A stretch of DNA of 40,700 bases from Acetobacteraceae bacterium. GTDB lineage: Bacteria > Pseudomonadota > Alphaproteobacteria > Acetobacterales > Acetobacteraceae. The notes beneath the pieces were generated by a model. The model was given only the letters and a program-made list of their open reading frames with translations, was not told the DNA's origin and did not search any database. Shown in pieces: positions 9,142 through 18,192 of the stretch. Where the stretch lies: contig PLFB01000129.1 of the NCBI GenBank assembly GCA_003137135.1, positions 43,707 through 84,406 of the forward strand. Reading direction: 5' to 3'. The position numbers and the translations under genes are program-made. Positions within the stretch are counted from its first letter, which is position 1; each line of letters starts with the position of its first letter.

Positions 9142-9921
9142 TTACGTGTATTTCGCCGGCCGGCGCTCACGAAACGCGGCGACGGCCTCCAAATGTTCGG
9201 CAGTGCCGCCGGTCTTCGTATGGTTGATGGCCTCCAGGTCAATGATTTCGGCCAGCGTCATGGTTTCGGCGGCAAGCAGGTTTTGCTTGATATAGCCGTA
9301 AGCGGCTCTCGGCCCAGCGGCGAGTTGCGTTGCAAATGCCCAGGTTTCGGACTGCAGCTTGTCGTCATCGAAAACCCGGTTAACCAGGCCGTAGGCTTCG
9401 GCCTGCGCGGCGTCGATAATATGGCCGAGGAGATAAAGCTCGCGCGCCCTGGCGGGACCAATCAGGCGCGTGAGCAGCGCGCTGCCGCCGAAATCGCCCG
9501 AGCGCGCGACCTTCACATAGGCGGTGGTGAACCGGGCGGAGCGGGCGGCGAGGCGAAAATCGCAGGCGGTGGCAAGAGCAAGCCCGGCCCCGGCGGCTAC
9601 GCCATTGACCATCGCGATGGTGATTTTCGGCATCGCGTGAAGCAGCATCGCGATGCCACCCCACCGGCGCAGATTGCCGACTCGTTCGTCGAAACCCTGC
9701 GCCGCGATATGGTTCATCTGTTTGACATCGCCGCCCGCGCAAAAAGCCTGGTGCCCCGCGCCGGTCAGGATGACCACGGCAACCCGTTGGTCGCGCTCGA
9801 TTTCGGTGAGTGCCGCTAGCAACTCATCGCACAGCGCGCCATTGATGGCGTTGCGGCGGTCCGGCCGGTTGATCGTGAGCGTCGCGACCCCTTCCGCCGC
9901 CGAACGGATCAGGTCCGGCAT
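9142..9921 (-). CDS. Enoyl-CoA hydratase/isomerase (crotonase) family protein
   Basis: LTINRPDRRNAINGAL, GAGHQAFCAGGDVKQM, MVNGVAAGAGLALATACDFRLAA; start placed at MPDLIRSA, downstream of the ferredoxin stop. Confidence 0.92.
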   Translation of the reverse strand: MPDLIRSAAEGVATLTINRPDRRNAINGALCDELLAALTEIERDQRVAVVILTGAGHQAFCAGGDVKQMNHIAAQGFDERVGNLRRWGGIAMLLHAMPKITIAMVNGVAAGAGLALATACDFRLAARSARFTTAYVKVARSGDFGGSALLTRLIGPARARELYLLGHIIDAAQAEAYGLVNRVFDDDKLQSETWAFATQLAAGPRAAYGYIKQNLLAAETMTLAEIIDLEAINHTKTGGTAEHLEAVAAFRERRPAKYT

Positions 9922-9943
9922 CGCCGGCTCGGCATTACGCAGT

Positions 9944-10270
9944 TCAGATGCTTTGCTGCTCGGGGGTATGAACGACCAAGCCATCCAGCGCGTCTGACAC
10001 CAAAATCTGGCAACTCAGCCGGCTCCCTGGTTTGCGTTCGGAAACCGTGCCCTCCAGCATCTCATCTTCATGCTCAGTCATCGGCGTCAGCTTGTCGGCC
10101 CAGGCATCGTCCACATACACATGACAGGTGGCGCAGCTGCAAAAGCCGCCGCATTCGCCGATGATACCGCCGACGCCGCCCTGCGTCGCGCCGAACATGA
10201 CGCTCTCGCCGGGTTTGATCTCGACAGTTGACTGGCCGCCGTCATGGGCGATGAAAGTGACTTTGGGCAT
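9944..10270 (-). CDS. 2Fe-2S ferredoxin, adrenodoxin/putidaredoxin type
   Basis: MPKVTFIAHDGGQSTVEIKPGESVM, cluster motif CGGFCSCATC (C-x5-C-x2-C) and later RLSCQI. Confidence 0.93.
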   Translation of the reverse strand: MPKVTFIAHDGGQSTVEIKPGESVMFGATQGGVGGIIGECGGFCSCATCHVYVDDAWADKLTPMTEHEDEMLEGTVSERKPGSRLSCQILVSDALDGLVVHTPEQQSI

Positions 10271-10555
10271 GATTCCATCCAATTAATTTTGTGCAGGCGG
10301 ACGCTGCGCCACGCCAATAGAAGATTCGCGTGGGTTTGCAACATCGCGCCGGAACGTGGGCCGTGTTTGCTATGAAAAATGCTGGTCAACGAGCGAATTT
10401 TCATGGGATTTGGATGAGTTCGGTTCATGAAGCCCGCGGATTTGCAGGCGGTGCGGGCCCCAAGCGGTGACAAGCGCGCGATTTCGGCGTTGCGGCTGGT
10501 TTGACATCGCGCTGGCGGCGGACGGAAATCCAGGCAGAGCGGAACGAGGGATGAT

Positions 10556-11473
10556 ATGGAGCAAACGATGGCGAATGCTGGCGTTGAAGGCAAGACCGTG
10601 ATCGTGACCGGAGCAGGGCGCGGCATCGGCCGGGACATTGCGCTGCTGATGGCCCGGCACGGCGCGCGCGTGGTGGTGAATGATCTGGGCGTGAGCCTGA
10701 CCGGCGAACCCGGCGGCGATTCGCCGGCGCGCGAAACCGTGGCAGAAATTCTCGCCGCGGGCGGACAGGCGGTTGCGAATGAAGACAGCGTCGCGGAGTG
10801 GGAGGGCGCGCAAAGTCTGGTGGCGCTGGCGGTGGAAACGTTCGGCGGCCTTGATGCCGTTATCAATAATGCCGGCATCATCAGGGAGGTTGCGTTTCAG
10901 GACACTTCGCCGGCGGACTTTGACCGCACGGTGAAGGTTCATCTGTACGGCAGTTTTTATGTCGCGCGCGCAACTGCCCCACACTTCATCGCGCAGAAAT
11001 CGGGCGCGTATATTCATATGACGTCGAGCACGGGCTTGATCGGCCGGCGCAATCTTTCGGCCTATGCGGCGGCGAAAATGGGGATCGTAGGCCTGATGCG
11101 CTCAATCGCGCTGGACATGGCGGCCTATGGCGTGCGCTCCAACTGCATTTCGCCGGCCGCCGCCACGCGCATGTCGCCGGTTCGCGCCAGCGCCGAGAAG
11201 GACGAGGCATTCCGCGCCCGCGTCCGCGGCGACCAGGTCGCGCCGCTCGCGCTGTTCCTCGCCAGCGACGCGGCGGCCGCGATAAATGGCCAGATCATCG
11301 GCGTGCGCCGAAACGAGCTTTACCTCTACAACCAGCCGCGGCCGGTTCGCACATTACACCGGGCGGAAGGCTGGACAGTGGAGGCGCTGGCCGCGCAACT
11401 CATCCCCGCTTGGGGGCCAAGCTTCGTGCCCCTGGAAGAAACGCAAAACGTCTTCGCCTGGGACGCGATTTAG
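10556..11473 (+). CDS. SDR family oxidoreductase, about 300-aa type with C-terminal extension (3-hydroxyacyl-CoA dehydrogenase-like)
   Basis: VTGAGRGIGRDIALLMARHGARVVVNDLG, NNAGIIRE, YAAAK. Confidence 0.9.
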   Translation: MEQTMANAGVEGKTVIVTGAGRGIGRDIALLMARHGARVVVNDLGVSLTGEPGGDSPARETVAEILAAGGQAVANEDSVAEWEGAQSLVALAVETFGGLDAVINNAGIIREVAFQDTSPADFDRTVKVHLYGSFYVARATAPHFIAQKSGAYIHMTSSTGLIGRRNLSAYAAAKMGIVGLMRSIALDMAAYGVRSNCISPAAATRMSPVRASAEKDEAFRARVRGDQVAPLALFLASDAAAAINGQIIGVRRNELYLYNQPRPVRTLHRAEGWTVEALAAQLIPAWGPSFVPLEETQNVFAWDAI

Positions 11474-12408
11474 GCTGGCAGCCAGCGCGCCAGCGCCGCA
11501 ATGATTTGCCGCATCGCCGCCTGGCTTTGCGGGTGGTCCGGCGACCTGGTGATGAAGCCATGCGCCATGCCGGGATAGCATATGCTGGTCGCCTCAACCC
11601 CTGCCGCGCGCAGCTTTGCGCCGTATGCCATCCCTTCATCGCGCAGCGGGTCGCACCCGGCGGTCAGGATCAAAGCAGGAGGTAGGGCGCGCAGATCGGC
11701 TTCGTGTAGAGGGGCGACGAGAGGGTTGCGCGGGTGAATGCCCGCCGGCAGGTACTGGGGTAGGAACCAGGCCATCATCCGCGCGGTCAGCAATGGCCCT
11801 TCAGCGTTTTCGCTGTAGGAGGGCTGGGACATACTCGTGTCGCAAATCGGGTAGGCGAGGAGCAGAAATTTGATTGTGGGACCGTCGCGGTCGCGCGCCA
11901 GAAGGGTCACGGCGGCGGCAAGGTTGCCGCCCGCGCTGGACCCGCTAATGCCGATGCCGCCCGGATTGGCGCCGATCTCAGCACCTTGCGCTTGCAGCCA
12001 GAGCAGTGCCGCGTAGGCATCTTCCAGGCCGGCCGGAAATTTATGCTCCGGCGCCAGGCGGTACGCCACTGACACGATGACGATATCGGCCCGCCGGCAG
12101 GTCGCATGGCAGCGCGCGTCGTCATTGCCGATCGAACCGCCCACCCAGCCGCCGCCATGCAGGTGCAGCAAAACATTGTGAACGCCTGAAGCGGCCGGGC
12201 GATAGACGCGGACCGGGATAGGATGGCCCTGCGGCCCGGGAATAGCCCGGTCCTCAACCAATGCCGCCTCGCCGGGCGGCGGCGTGTAGGGCGGTCTTTT
12301 CGGGCGCAGAATCGCCAGCGCCTCGGCCAGCGGCAATTCATCGAGTTTTGGCGCGTTCAGCGTCCCTTCTGCCCGAAATTGCGCTTCCTGAAGCGGGTCA
12401 AGCCGCAT
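11470..12408 (-). CDS. Alpha/beta hydrolase, hormone-sensitive-lipase-like esterase
   Basis: HGGGWVGGS oxyanion motif, GISGSSAGGNLAAAV nucleophile elbow, GMAHGF. Start ATG at 12408 overlaps the BVMO stop by 11 nt. Confidence 0.92.
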   Translation of the reverse strand: MRLDPLQEAQFRAEGTLNAPKLDELPLAEALAILRPKRPPYTPPPGEAALVEDRAIPGPQGHPIPVRVYRPAASGVHNVLLHLHGGGWVGGSIGNDDARCHATCRRADIVIVSVAYRLAPEHKFPAGLEDAYAALLWLQAQGAEIGANPGGIGISGSSAGGNLAAAVTLLARDRDGPTIKFLLLAYPICDTSMSQPSYSENAEGPLLTARMMAWFLPQYLPAGIHPRNPLVAPLHEADLRALPPALILTAGCDPLRDEGMAYGAKLRAAGVEATSICYPGMAHGFITRSPDHPQSQAAMRQIIAALARWLPA

Positions 12409-14047
12409 CGCCGTCCGCTCGTCCGAAGGCAAAACCCTCATAGCCGCCGTCAGCGACGGCGCGACAAATTTCAGTATAGCGGTCCAGCCCGCCCACGTAG
12501 GGCATGAAGACCCGCGAGCCGTCATCCTGGTTGACATGCACCATGTAGTTTTTCACGCCGAGCCGCAGGAGCTTGGAAGCGGCTTCGGCAACGGATTTTG
12601 TCCAGGCCGCCTGCGCCGCAGGCTCGGGTTCTACGGTGGAAAAACCATTTTCCTGCGTATGGGCGATCAGGCCGGCGGTGAAGTTCACATGCTCCTCGTT
12701 CATCAGCACCATATTGGCGAGCACCGAGGGGCTGCCGGGGCCGGTGAGTATAAACAGGTTCTTGAAGCCGCATGTCATCAGGCCGAGCATCGTGCGGGGC
12801 CCGCGATCCCAGTGCGCCGTCGGCGTTTCGCCACGCTCGTTGCGGATATCCACCTGGTCGAGCGCGCCTCGAAAGGCGTGGAAGCCGATCGCAAAAACGA
12901 TCAGGTCAACCTCGTAATGCGCTGTTTCGGTCTGAATCCCGGTTTCGGTGATGCGCCGGATGGGATCGCCGCCGATATCCACCAGCGTGACATTTTCGCG
13001 GTTATAGGTGGCGTAATAATCGGTATCCACGCAGAGCCTGCGCGACCCAATCGGGTGGTCATACGGGCAAAGCCGCTCCGCGACTTCCGGGTCCTTGACG
13101 ATGTTGCGGATTTTGCCGCGCACAAAATCCGCAACCGCGTCGTTGACCTGCTGGTCAATCCCCTGGTCGGCAAAAACGCGGTTCATGCCCTGGCCGCCCA
13201 GCGCCCATTGCCGCTCCAGCCGGTCCTGCCGCTCCGCCGCGCTATATGCGGCAAACGGCAAAGCCGGTCCCAGATTGCTGGAGATCGCGGCCCGTGTCTG
13301 CAGCAAGGCGCGCCGCCGCCCCGGCACATCGGCTGCGGCTTCGCGGCATTTGCCGGCATCGAGCGGCCCATTGCGGGCCGGCACTGAAAAATTGGGCGAA
13401 CGCTGAAACACGGTGAGGTGGCTGGCCTGTTCGGCCAGAACCGGGATGGCCTGCACGCCGGTCGAACCGGTGCCGATGACCGCGATGCGCCGCCCGGCGA
13501 GCGTCACCGGCCGCTCCGGCCAGTGCGAGGCCTGCACCCATTCGCCCTTGAATGCGGCCAGCCCCGGAAAATCCGGCGCCCGCGCGGCGGAAAGATTGCC
13601 GGTGGCCATCACCAGAAAACGGCAGCTCAACTGCAGCCCGGTACTGGTTTCCACCGTATAGCGCGCCGCCTCAGGCAGCCATTGGGCGCGGCTGAGTGCG
13701 GTTTCGAACAGGATTTTGCGCCGCAGATCGAAGCGTTCGGCCACATGGTTCAGATAGGCCAGGAGTTCGGGCTGGCCTGCATAGCGCTCCGTCCAGTTCC
13801 AGTCCTGATAGAGCTCCGGCGAGAAAAAATAGCAATAATCGAGGCTTTCCACGTCCACGCGGGCGCCGGGATAGCGGTTATGAAACCACACGCCACCGAC
13901 GCCGGATGCCTGCTCCAGCCCCAGAACGGATAGCCCCAGCTGGCTGAAGCGGTACAGCGCGTACAGGCCGCCAAGCCCGGCGCCGACGACGATCACGTCA
14001 TAGGCGGTCTGGCGGCTTGTTTGCGTGTCTGTGGCCTGGGCTGACAT
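12398..14047 (-). CDS. FAD-dependent monooxygenase, Baeyer-Villiger (type I) -like
   Basis: DVIVVGAGLGGLYALYRF, GGVWFHNRYPGARVDVES, BVMO-fingerprint-like FKGEWVQASHWP, second Rossmann IGTGSTGVQAIPVLAEQ. Confidence 0.92.
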   Translation of the reverse strand: MSAQATDTQTSRQTAYDVIVVGAGLGGLYALYRFSQLGLSVLGLEQASGVGGVWFHNRYPGARVDVESLDYCYFFSPELYQDWNWTERYAGQPELLAYLNHVAERFDLRRKILFETALSRAQWLPEAARYTVETSTGLQLSCRFLVMATGNLSAARAPDFPGLAAFKGEWVQASHWPERPVTLAGRRIAVIGTGSTGVQAIPVLAEQASHLTVFQRSPNFSVPARNGPLDAGKCREAAADVPGRRRALLQTRAAISSNLGPALPFAAYSAAERQDRLERQWALGGQGMNRVFADQGIDQQVNDAVADFVRGKIRNIVKDPEVAERLCPYDHPIGSRRLCVDTDYYATYNRENVTLVDIGGDPIRRITETGIQTETAHYEVDLIVFAIGFHAFRGALDQVDIRNERGETPTAHWDRGPRTMLGLMTCGFKNLFILTGPGSPSVLANMVLMNEEHVNFTAGLIAHTQENGFSTVEPEPAAQAAWTKSVAEAASKLLRLGVKNYMVHVNQDDGSRVFMPYVGGLDRYTEICRAVADGGYEGFAFGRADGDAA

Positions 14048-14093
14048 GAATCTCCGGTCCAAGAACCGCCTGGATAATCATCGTGCCGGAACC

Positions 14094-14124
14094 AGCCTAG
14101 CCCGCACAGCTGCTGCGGCAGGCT
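14094..14124. other. Imperfect inverted repeat in the BVMO/ABM-protein divergent spacer
   Basis: AGCCTagccCGCAcagctgcTGCGgcAGGCT: outer AGCCT/AGGCT and inner CGCA/TGCG arms. Confidence 0.4.
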
Positions 14125-14215
14125 ATTATTTGTTATCCGCCGATGAGAACTGGTCGTTTGACGGGACGCGCGGCGCGGCCTCGTTTGCCCACTACGCATC
14201 GAAAAGGGGAAGCGA

Positions 14216-14500
14216 ATGGCCACGTCAGTCGTCAAGATATTCGTCAAACAGGGGCAGGAAGCGGCGTTTGAGGCGATTATCCGCTGCCTGGTGGAAGCCA
14301 GCAACGCCAATGAGCCCGGCATTCGCTTTTACCAGGCATTCCGCGGCGCCGCGGAGGGTGAATACTGGATGCTGGAAGCATTTGACGGTCCCGACGCGTT
14401 GAAGGCGCACACGGCCAGCGATCATTTCAAGGCGATGCGCGCCGATCTCGGCGCATGCTTCGACCGGCCCCCCGAAATCCAGCGCCTCGCCGACCTTTAG
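14216..14500 (+). CDS. Small ABM-domain (antibiotic biosynthesis monooxygenase/YgiN-like) protein
   Basis: 94 aa; VVKIFVKQGQEAAFEAIIRCLVEAS...EPGIRFYQAF...EYWMLEAFDGPDALKAHTASDHFK pattern of ABM dimeric alpha/beta barrel proteins. Confidence 0.82.
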   Translation: MATSVVKIFVKQGQEAAFEAIIRCLVEASNANEPGIRFYQAFRGAAEGEYWMLEAFDGPDALKAHTASDHFKAMRADLGACFDRPPEIQRLADL

Positions 14501-14542
14501 ACGTTCGCCACGGGCATAAAATAGGTTTGACTTTCTGGAAAA

Positions 14543-14574
14543 CGGAATGCTATACGGAATGCATAACGTAATGC
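14543..14574. promoter_or_regulatory. Three 12-bp-phased CGNAATGC repeats; candidate operator upstream of the hydrolase/LLM operon
   Basis: CGGAATGCtataCGGAATGCataaCGTAATGC; units at 14543, 14555, 14567. A close copy occurs at 39258-39289. Confidence 0.65.
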
Positions 14575-14666
14575 AGACCGTAACTGGTCATTCTGGGTGG
14601 AATTAACTGTCGCGGCCGCATCGCCGCTCTAAGACCAAGTCAGCTGCCACAAGCGAGGTTTCGTTC

Positions 14667-15485
14667 ATGTTTATATCTCCCCTTCCCGAGACCAGGATTG
14701 TCGCGGGCCAGCAGGTTGAAATCCTGATCCGCGGCAAAGGCCAGCCGATTCTGTTCCTCCATGCCGGCCACGGCTTTGAGCCGGATGATCCGCTGGTTAC
14801 CGCGCTTTCGAAGCATTATCGGGTTTACGCGCCGTCGCATCCGGGGTTTGGCGCCTCTGACAGGCCAGATTATGTCAACAGCGTCGAAGACCTCGTTTTC
14901 TTCTATCTCGATCTCATCGAACAGCTGAATTTGCGCGATCTGATCGTGGTCGGCGTTTCATTCGGCGGTTGGCTGGCGGCGGAGCTGGCCACGCGCGGCA
15001 CCGGGCGGATCGCCAAGCTGGTGCTGATTGACGCGGTAGGCGTGAAATTCTCCGGCCGCGAGACGCGCGATATCGTCGATATCTTCTCGACCACGATCGA
15101 GGAAATTCCCAGCCTGTTCTTTAATGATCCGGCGACGGGGCTAAAAACCTTCGGCGGTCTGGACTTTCAGAGCATGACCCTCGAATCCGCGACCCGATTC
15201 GCCCGCAACCGGGAATCCATACTTCTCTTCGGCTGGTCGCCTACGCTTTATAACCCGAAATTGTTGCGCCGGTTGCACCGGGTGCATGTACCGGTGCTCG
15301 TGCTGTGGGGTGGGTCCGACAAGGTGGTCTCGACCAGCTACGGCAAGCAGTACGCCGCAGCTTTCGAGCACGGCGTGTACCGGGAAGTGCCGGCGGCCGG
15401 ACATTACGGATATCTCGAAAAACCGGCTGAATTCGCCGCCGAAGTGATCGGTTTTCTCGAAACAAAATCGCCGGCCGCACTCTAG
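14667..15485 (+). CDS. Alpha/beta hydrolase fold protein (C-C hydrolase-like)
   Basis: FLHAGHGFEPDD, VGVSFGGWLAAELA nucleophile elbow, late AAGHYGYLEKP catalytic His. Confidence 0.9.
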   Translation: MFISPLPETRIVAGQQVEILIRGKGQPILFLHAGHGFEPDDPLVTALSKHYRVYAPSHPGFGASDRPDYVNSVEDLVFFYLDLIEQLNLRDLIVVGVSFGGWLAAELATRGTGRIAKLVLIDAVGVKFSGRETRDIVDIFSTTIEEIPSLFFNDPATGLKTFGGLDFQSMTLESATRFARNRESILLFGWSPTLYNPKLLRRLHRVHVPVLVLWGGSDKVVSTSYGKQYAAAFEHGVYREVPAAGHYGYLEKPAEFAAEVIGFLETKSPAAL

Positions 15486-15506
15486 CGCCGAGAAGGAGAG
15501 CAAAAA

Positions 15507-16685
15507 ATGGAATTCTGGCATTTCTGCGAACAATCGATGCATCCGGCATGGGACAAAATTGATGGTCCCACCAAGGTGCTGGTCGATAACCGTTTCTGCG
15601 ACCCTGAAGTCGCTCACAAGCTCTACAACCGTTATCTCGACGAATGGGTGATCGCCGATCAGCTCGGCTTCAATATTTTCGTAAATGAACACCATGCTTC
15701 GGCGAACTGCATGTCGGCGTCCTGCCTGCTGACCTTGGCGATTCTGGCGCGGCAGACGAAGAACGCCCGGCTGCTATGCCTGGGTGTGCCCGTCACAAAC
15801 CGTACCGACCCGTACCGTGTTGCCGAAGAACTGGCGATGATCGACGTGATTTCCGGGGGGCGGCTGGAGATCGGCCTGGTGAAAGCCTCGCCGTTCGAAC
15901 TTGCGATGTCAAACCAGAGCCCGGCGCGGATCATGGATCGCTACTGGGAGGCGCATGATTTCATTGTCAAGGCGCTGACCCATCAGGGTGCGCCGTTCAG
16001 CTGGGAAGGTGAGTTTTATAACTACCGTAACGTGAATGTCTGGCCGCGTCCCTTCCAGCAGCCGATGCCGCCGATGTGGATTACCGCATCCGGGCCGACG
16101 ACCGGGCGCAAGATCGCGCAGCTCGGCTATGTCATGGCCACGTTCTTCAACGGCGCCGGCACCAAGCCATTATACGACGCCTACAAGGATGAGTACCGCA
16201 AGACGCATGGCAAGCCGGCGCCGATCGACCGCTTCGCCTATCTCGCAATGGTCGTCTGCGGCCGGACCGAGGCTGAGGTGCAGGAGCGGGTGGAGAAGGT
16301 AAAGCCTTACCTGGAAGTGCAGCCGCGCACGCCAAAGGCCTGGTCAAACCCGCCGGGCTACGAGAATGTCGAAATGAACGCGCGTGCGCTGAATTCCGGC
16401 GTTACCGGGCGGATCAATTTCGGCCTGCCGGCCAACCCGACGCTCGCGGAAATGGCCGAAGGCGGCATTCTGTTCGCCGGCACGCCGGACCAGCTTTACG
16501 AGCAGATGGTGAAGTTCAGCGACCGTTGCGGCGGCATTGGCCGGATGCTGATGCTCAGCCAGGCGGGCTATCTCTCGCATGACGAAACCGTCGATACCAT
16601 GCAGCTGTTTGCAGCCGAGGTGGCGCCGCGTCTGCGCGAATATGCGCGGGCGAAAAATGAGGAAATTGTGCAAGCGGCGGAGTGA
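15507..16685 (+). CDS. LLM class flavin-dependent oxidoreductase
   Basis: NIFVNEHHASANCM, LGVPVTNRTDPYRVAEELAMIDVISGGRLEIGLVKA, late GGILFAGTPDQLYEQ; luciferase-like fold hallmarks. Confidence 0.9.
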   Translation: MEFWHFCEQSMHPAWDKIDGPTKVLVDNRFCDPEVAHKLYNRYLDEWVIADQLGFNIFVNEHHASANCMSASCLLTLAILARQTKNARLLCLGVPVTNRTDPYRVAEELAMIDVISGGRLEIGLVKASPFELAMSNQSPARIMDRYWEAHDFIVKALTHQGAPFSWEGEFYNYRNVNVWPRPFQQPMPPMWITASGPTTGRKIAQLGYVMATFFNGAGTKPLYDAYKDEYRKTHGKPAPIDRFAYLAMVVCGRTEAEVQERVEKVKPYLEVQPRTPKAWSNPPGYENVEMNARALNSGVTGRINFGLPANPTLAEMAEGGILFAGTPDQLYEQMVKFSDRCGGIGRMLMLSQAGYLSHDETVDTMQLFAAEVAPRLREYARAKNEEIVQAAE

Positions 16686-16747
16686 ACGTAGCCGAACCGC
16701 AGATGGTTGGCCAAAGATTGTGTTTCATGCCAGAGGGATGAAAACCG

Positions 16748-17986
16748 ATGCTGTTAAAAGTTGAAAATGGTCCTGAGGAGAGCGTCATGTCACAGATCAA
16801 GCTACGTCATGGTGTGTTTGTCGCACCTCTCCACCCGGTTGACGAAGATGCGAATTCGGTGATCCATCGCGACCTCGAACTGATGGAGTGGCTCGACAAG
16901 CTCGGCTATGACGAAGCCTGGATCGGCGAGCATCATTCCGGCGGATGGGAGACCATTTCGTCTCCAGAACTTTTTATCGCCGCCGCGGCGGAGCGAACCC
17001 GCCAGATAAAATTCGGCACCGGCGTAATTTCGCTGCCCTATCATCAGCCTTTGATGGTGGCTAACCGCATCATCCAGCTCGACCACCAGACCCGCGGCCG
17101 GGTGATGTTCGGATTTGGTCCTGGGCTGCTGGTATCGGATGCCGAAATGCTGGGGATCGAGCCGCATACTCAGCGCGACCGCATGGCGCAATCGCTGGAC
17201 GTCATCCTGCGGCTGCTGGCGGGTGAGACAGTAACCGAAAAGACTGAATGGTATGAGCTGAGAAACGCGCAGGTGCATCTTCTGCCCTATTCGCGGCCGC
17301 GGCCCGAAATTGCGGTGGCGAGCGCGGCAACGCCTTCGGGCGGCAAGCTGGCCGGCAAATATAATCTTTCCATGCTCTGCGTCGCCGCGACGGACCCGAG
17401 CGGCGGCTATAATGTTCTCGATATCAACTGGAATTTTGCCTTGGAGACGGCCAAGGAATTTGGCAACACGCTGAGTCGTTCGAACCTTCGGCTGATGGGG
17501 CCGATGCATATCGCCGAGACGCGCGCGCAGGCGCGGGAGAATGTGCGCTGGGGATTGCATAAGTACATCGAATACGCCCGCACGATCACGCCCGGCCGAT
17601 TCGGGGATTTTGGCGACCGCGACCCGGTGGATGTGATGCTCGATGCCGGACATGTCGTCATCGGCACGCCGGATGACGCGGTCGAGGTTTTGAAGAAGCT
17701 GCAAGCCAAGCAGGGCGAATTCGGAGCTTTCCTGCATCAGGCGCATGACTGGGCGAACTGGGAGAACACGAAGCGCTCTTACGAATTGTATATTCGGTAT
17801 GTTGCGCCGCATTTTAACGGCACGAATGCGAACCGTGAAAAATCCTATGACGACTGGAAGGAAAACTCGGTCGCCTACAGCTCAAAAATGGGTGCTGCTG
17901 CCAAGGCGACGCTGGAGAAATACGGCGCGACTGCCGGATTGGAAGCCGGGCGCAAGACCGGGATGATCGGCGCCAAAGCCGGGTGA
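16748..17986 (+). CDS. LLM class flavin-dependent monooxygenase, limonene-1,2-monooxygenase-like
   Basis: LRHGVFVAPLHPVDED, DEAWIGEHHSGGWE, GTGVISLPYHQPLMVANRIIQLDHQTRGRVMFGFGPG. An internal ATG (MSQIKLRHG) is an alternative start. Confidence 0.87.
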   Translation: MLLKVENGPEESVMSQIKLRHGVFVAPLHPVDEDANSVIHRDLELMEWLDKLGYDEAWIGEHHSGGWETISSPELFIAAAAERTRQIKFGTGVISLPYHQPLMVANRIIQLDHQTRGRVMFGFGPGLLVSDAEMLGIEPHTQRDRMAQSLDVILRLLAGETVTEKTEWYELRNAQVHLLPYSRPRPEIAVASAATPSGGKLAGKYNLSMLCVAATDPSGGYNVLDINWNFALETAKEFGNTLSRSNLRLMGPMHIAETRAQARENVRWGLHKYIEYARTITPGRFGDFGDRDPVDVMLDAGHVVIGTPDDAVEVLKKLQAKQGEFGAFLHQAHDWANWENTKRSYELYIRYVAPHFNGTNANREKSYDDWKENSVAYSSKMGAAAKATLEKYGATAGLEAGRKTGMIGAKAG

Positions 17987-18192
17987 AACGGCCTTGGCCG
18001 CGATCACAGGGCGGAGCGGCGTTCCAATTGGTCATTGTGGCACAACAAAAAATACGGCCGCGCCTGCCGGAGAGTGATGCGCGGATACGACAAATAGGTT
18101 AGCTTAGGCCAAAACCATTGACACGAACACCTTCGTAGATTTCAGGGGTTTGGCGGCCTGCGGGAAGGGGCGTTCCATGATTAGAATGAAAG

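Noticed and set aside
16802-17812. 336-aa minus-strand ORF antisense to the limonene-monooxygenase-like LLM gene
   Set aside because: Codon-bias shadow; the LLM frame is clearly coding.
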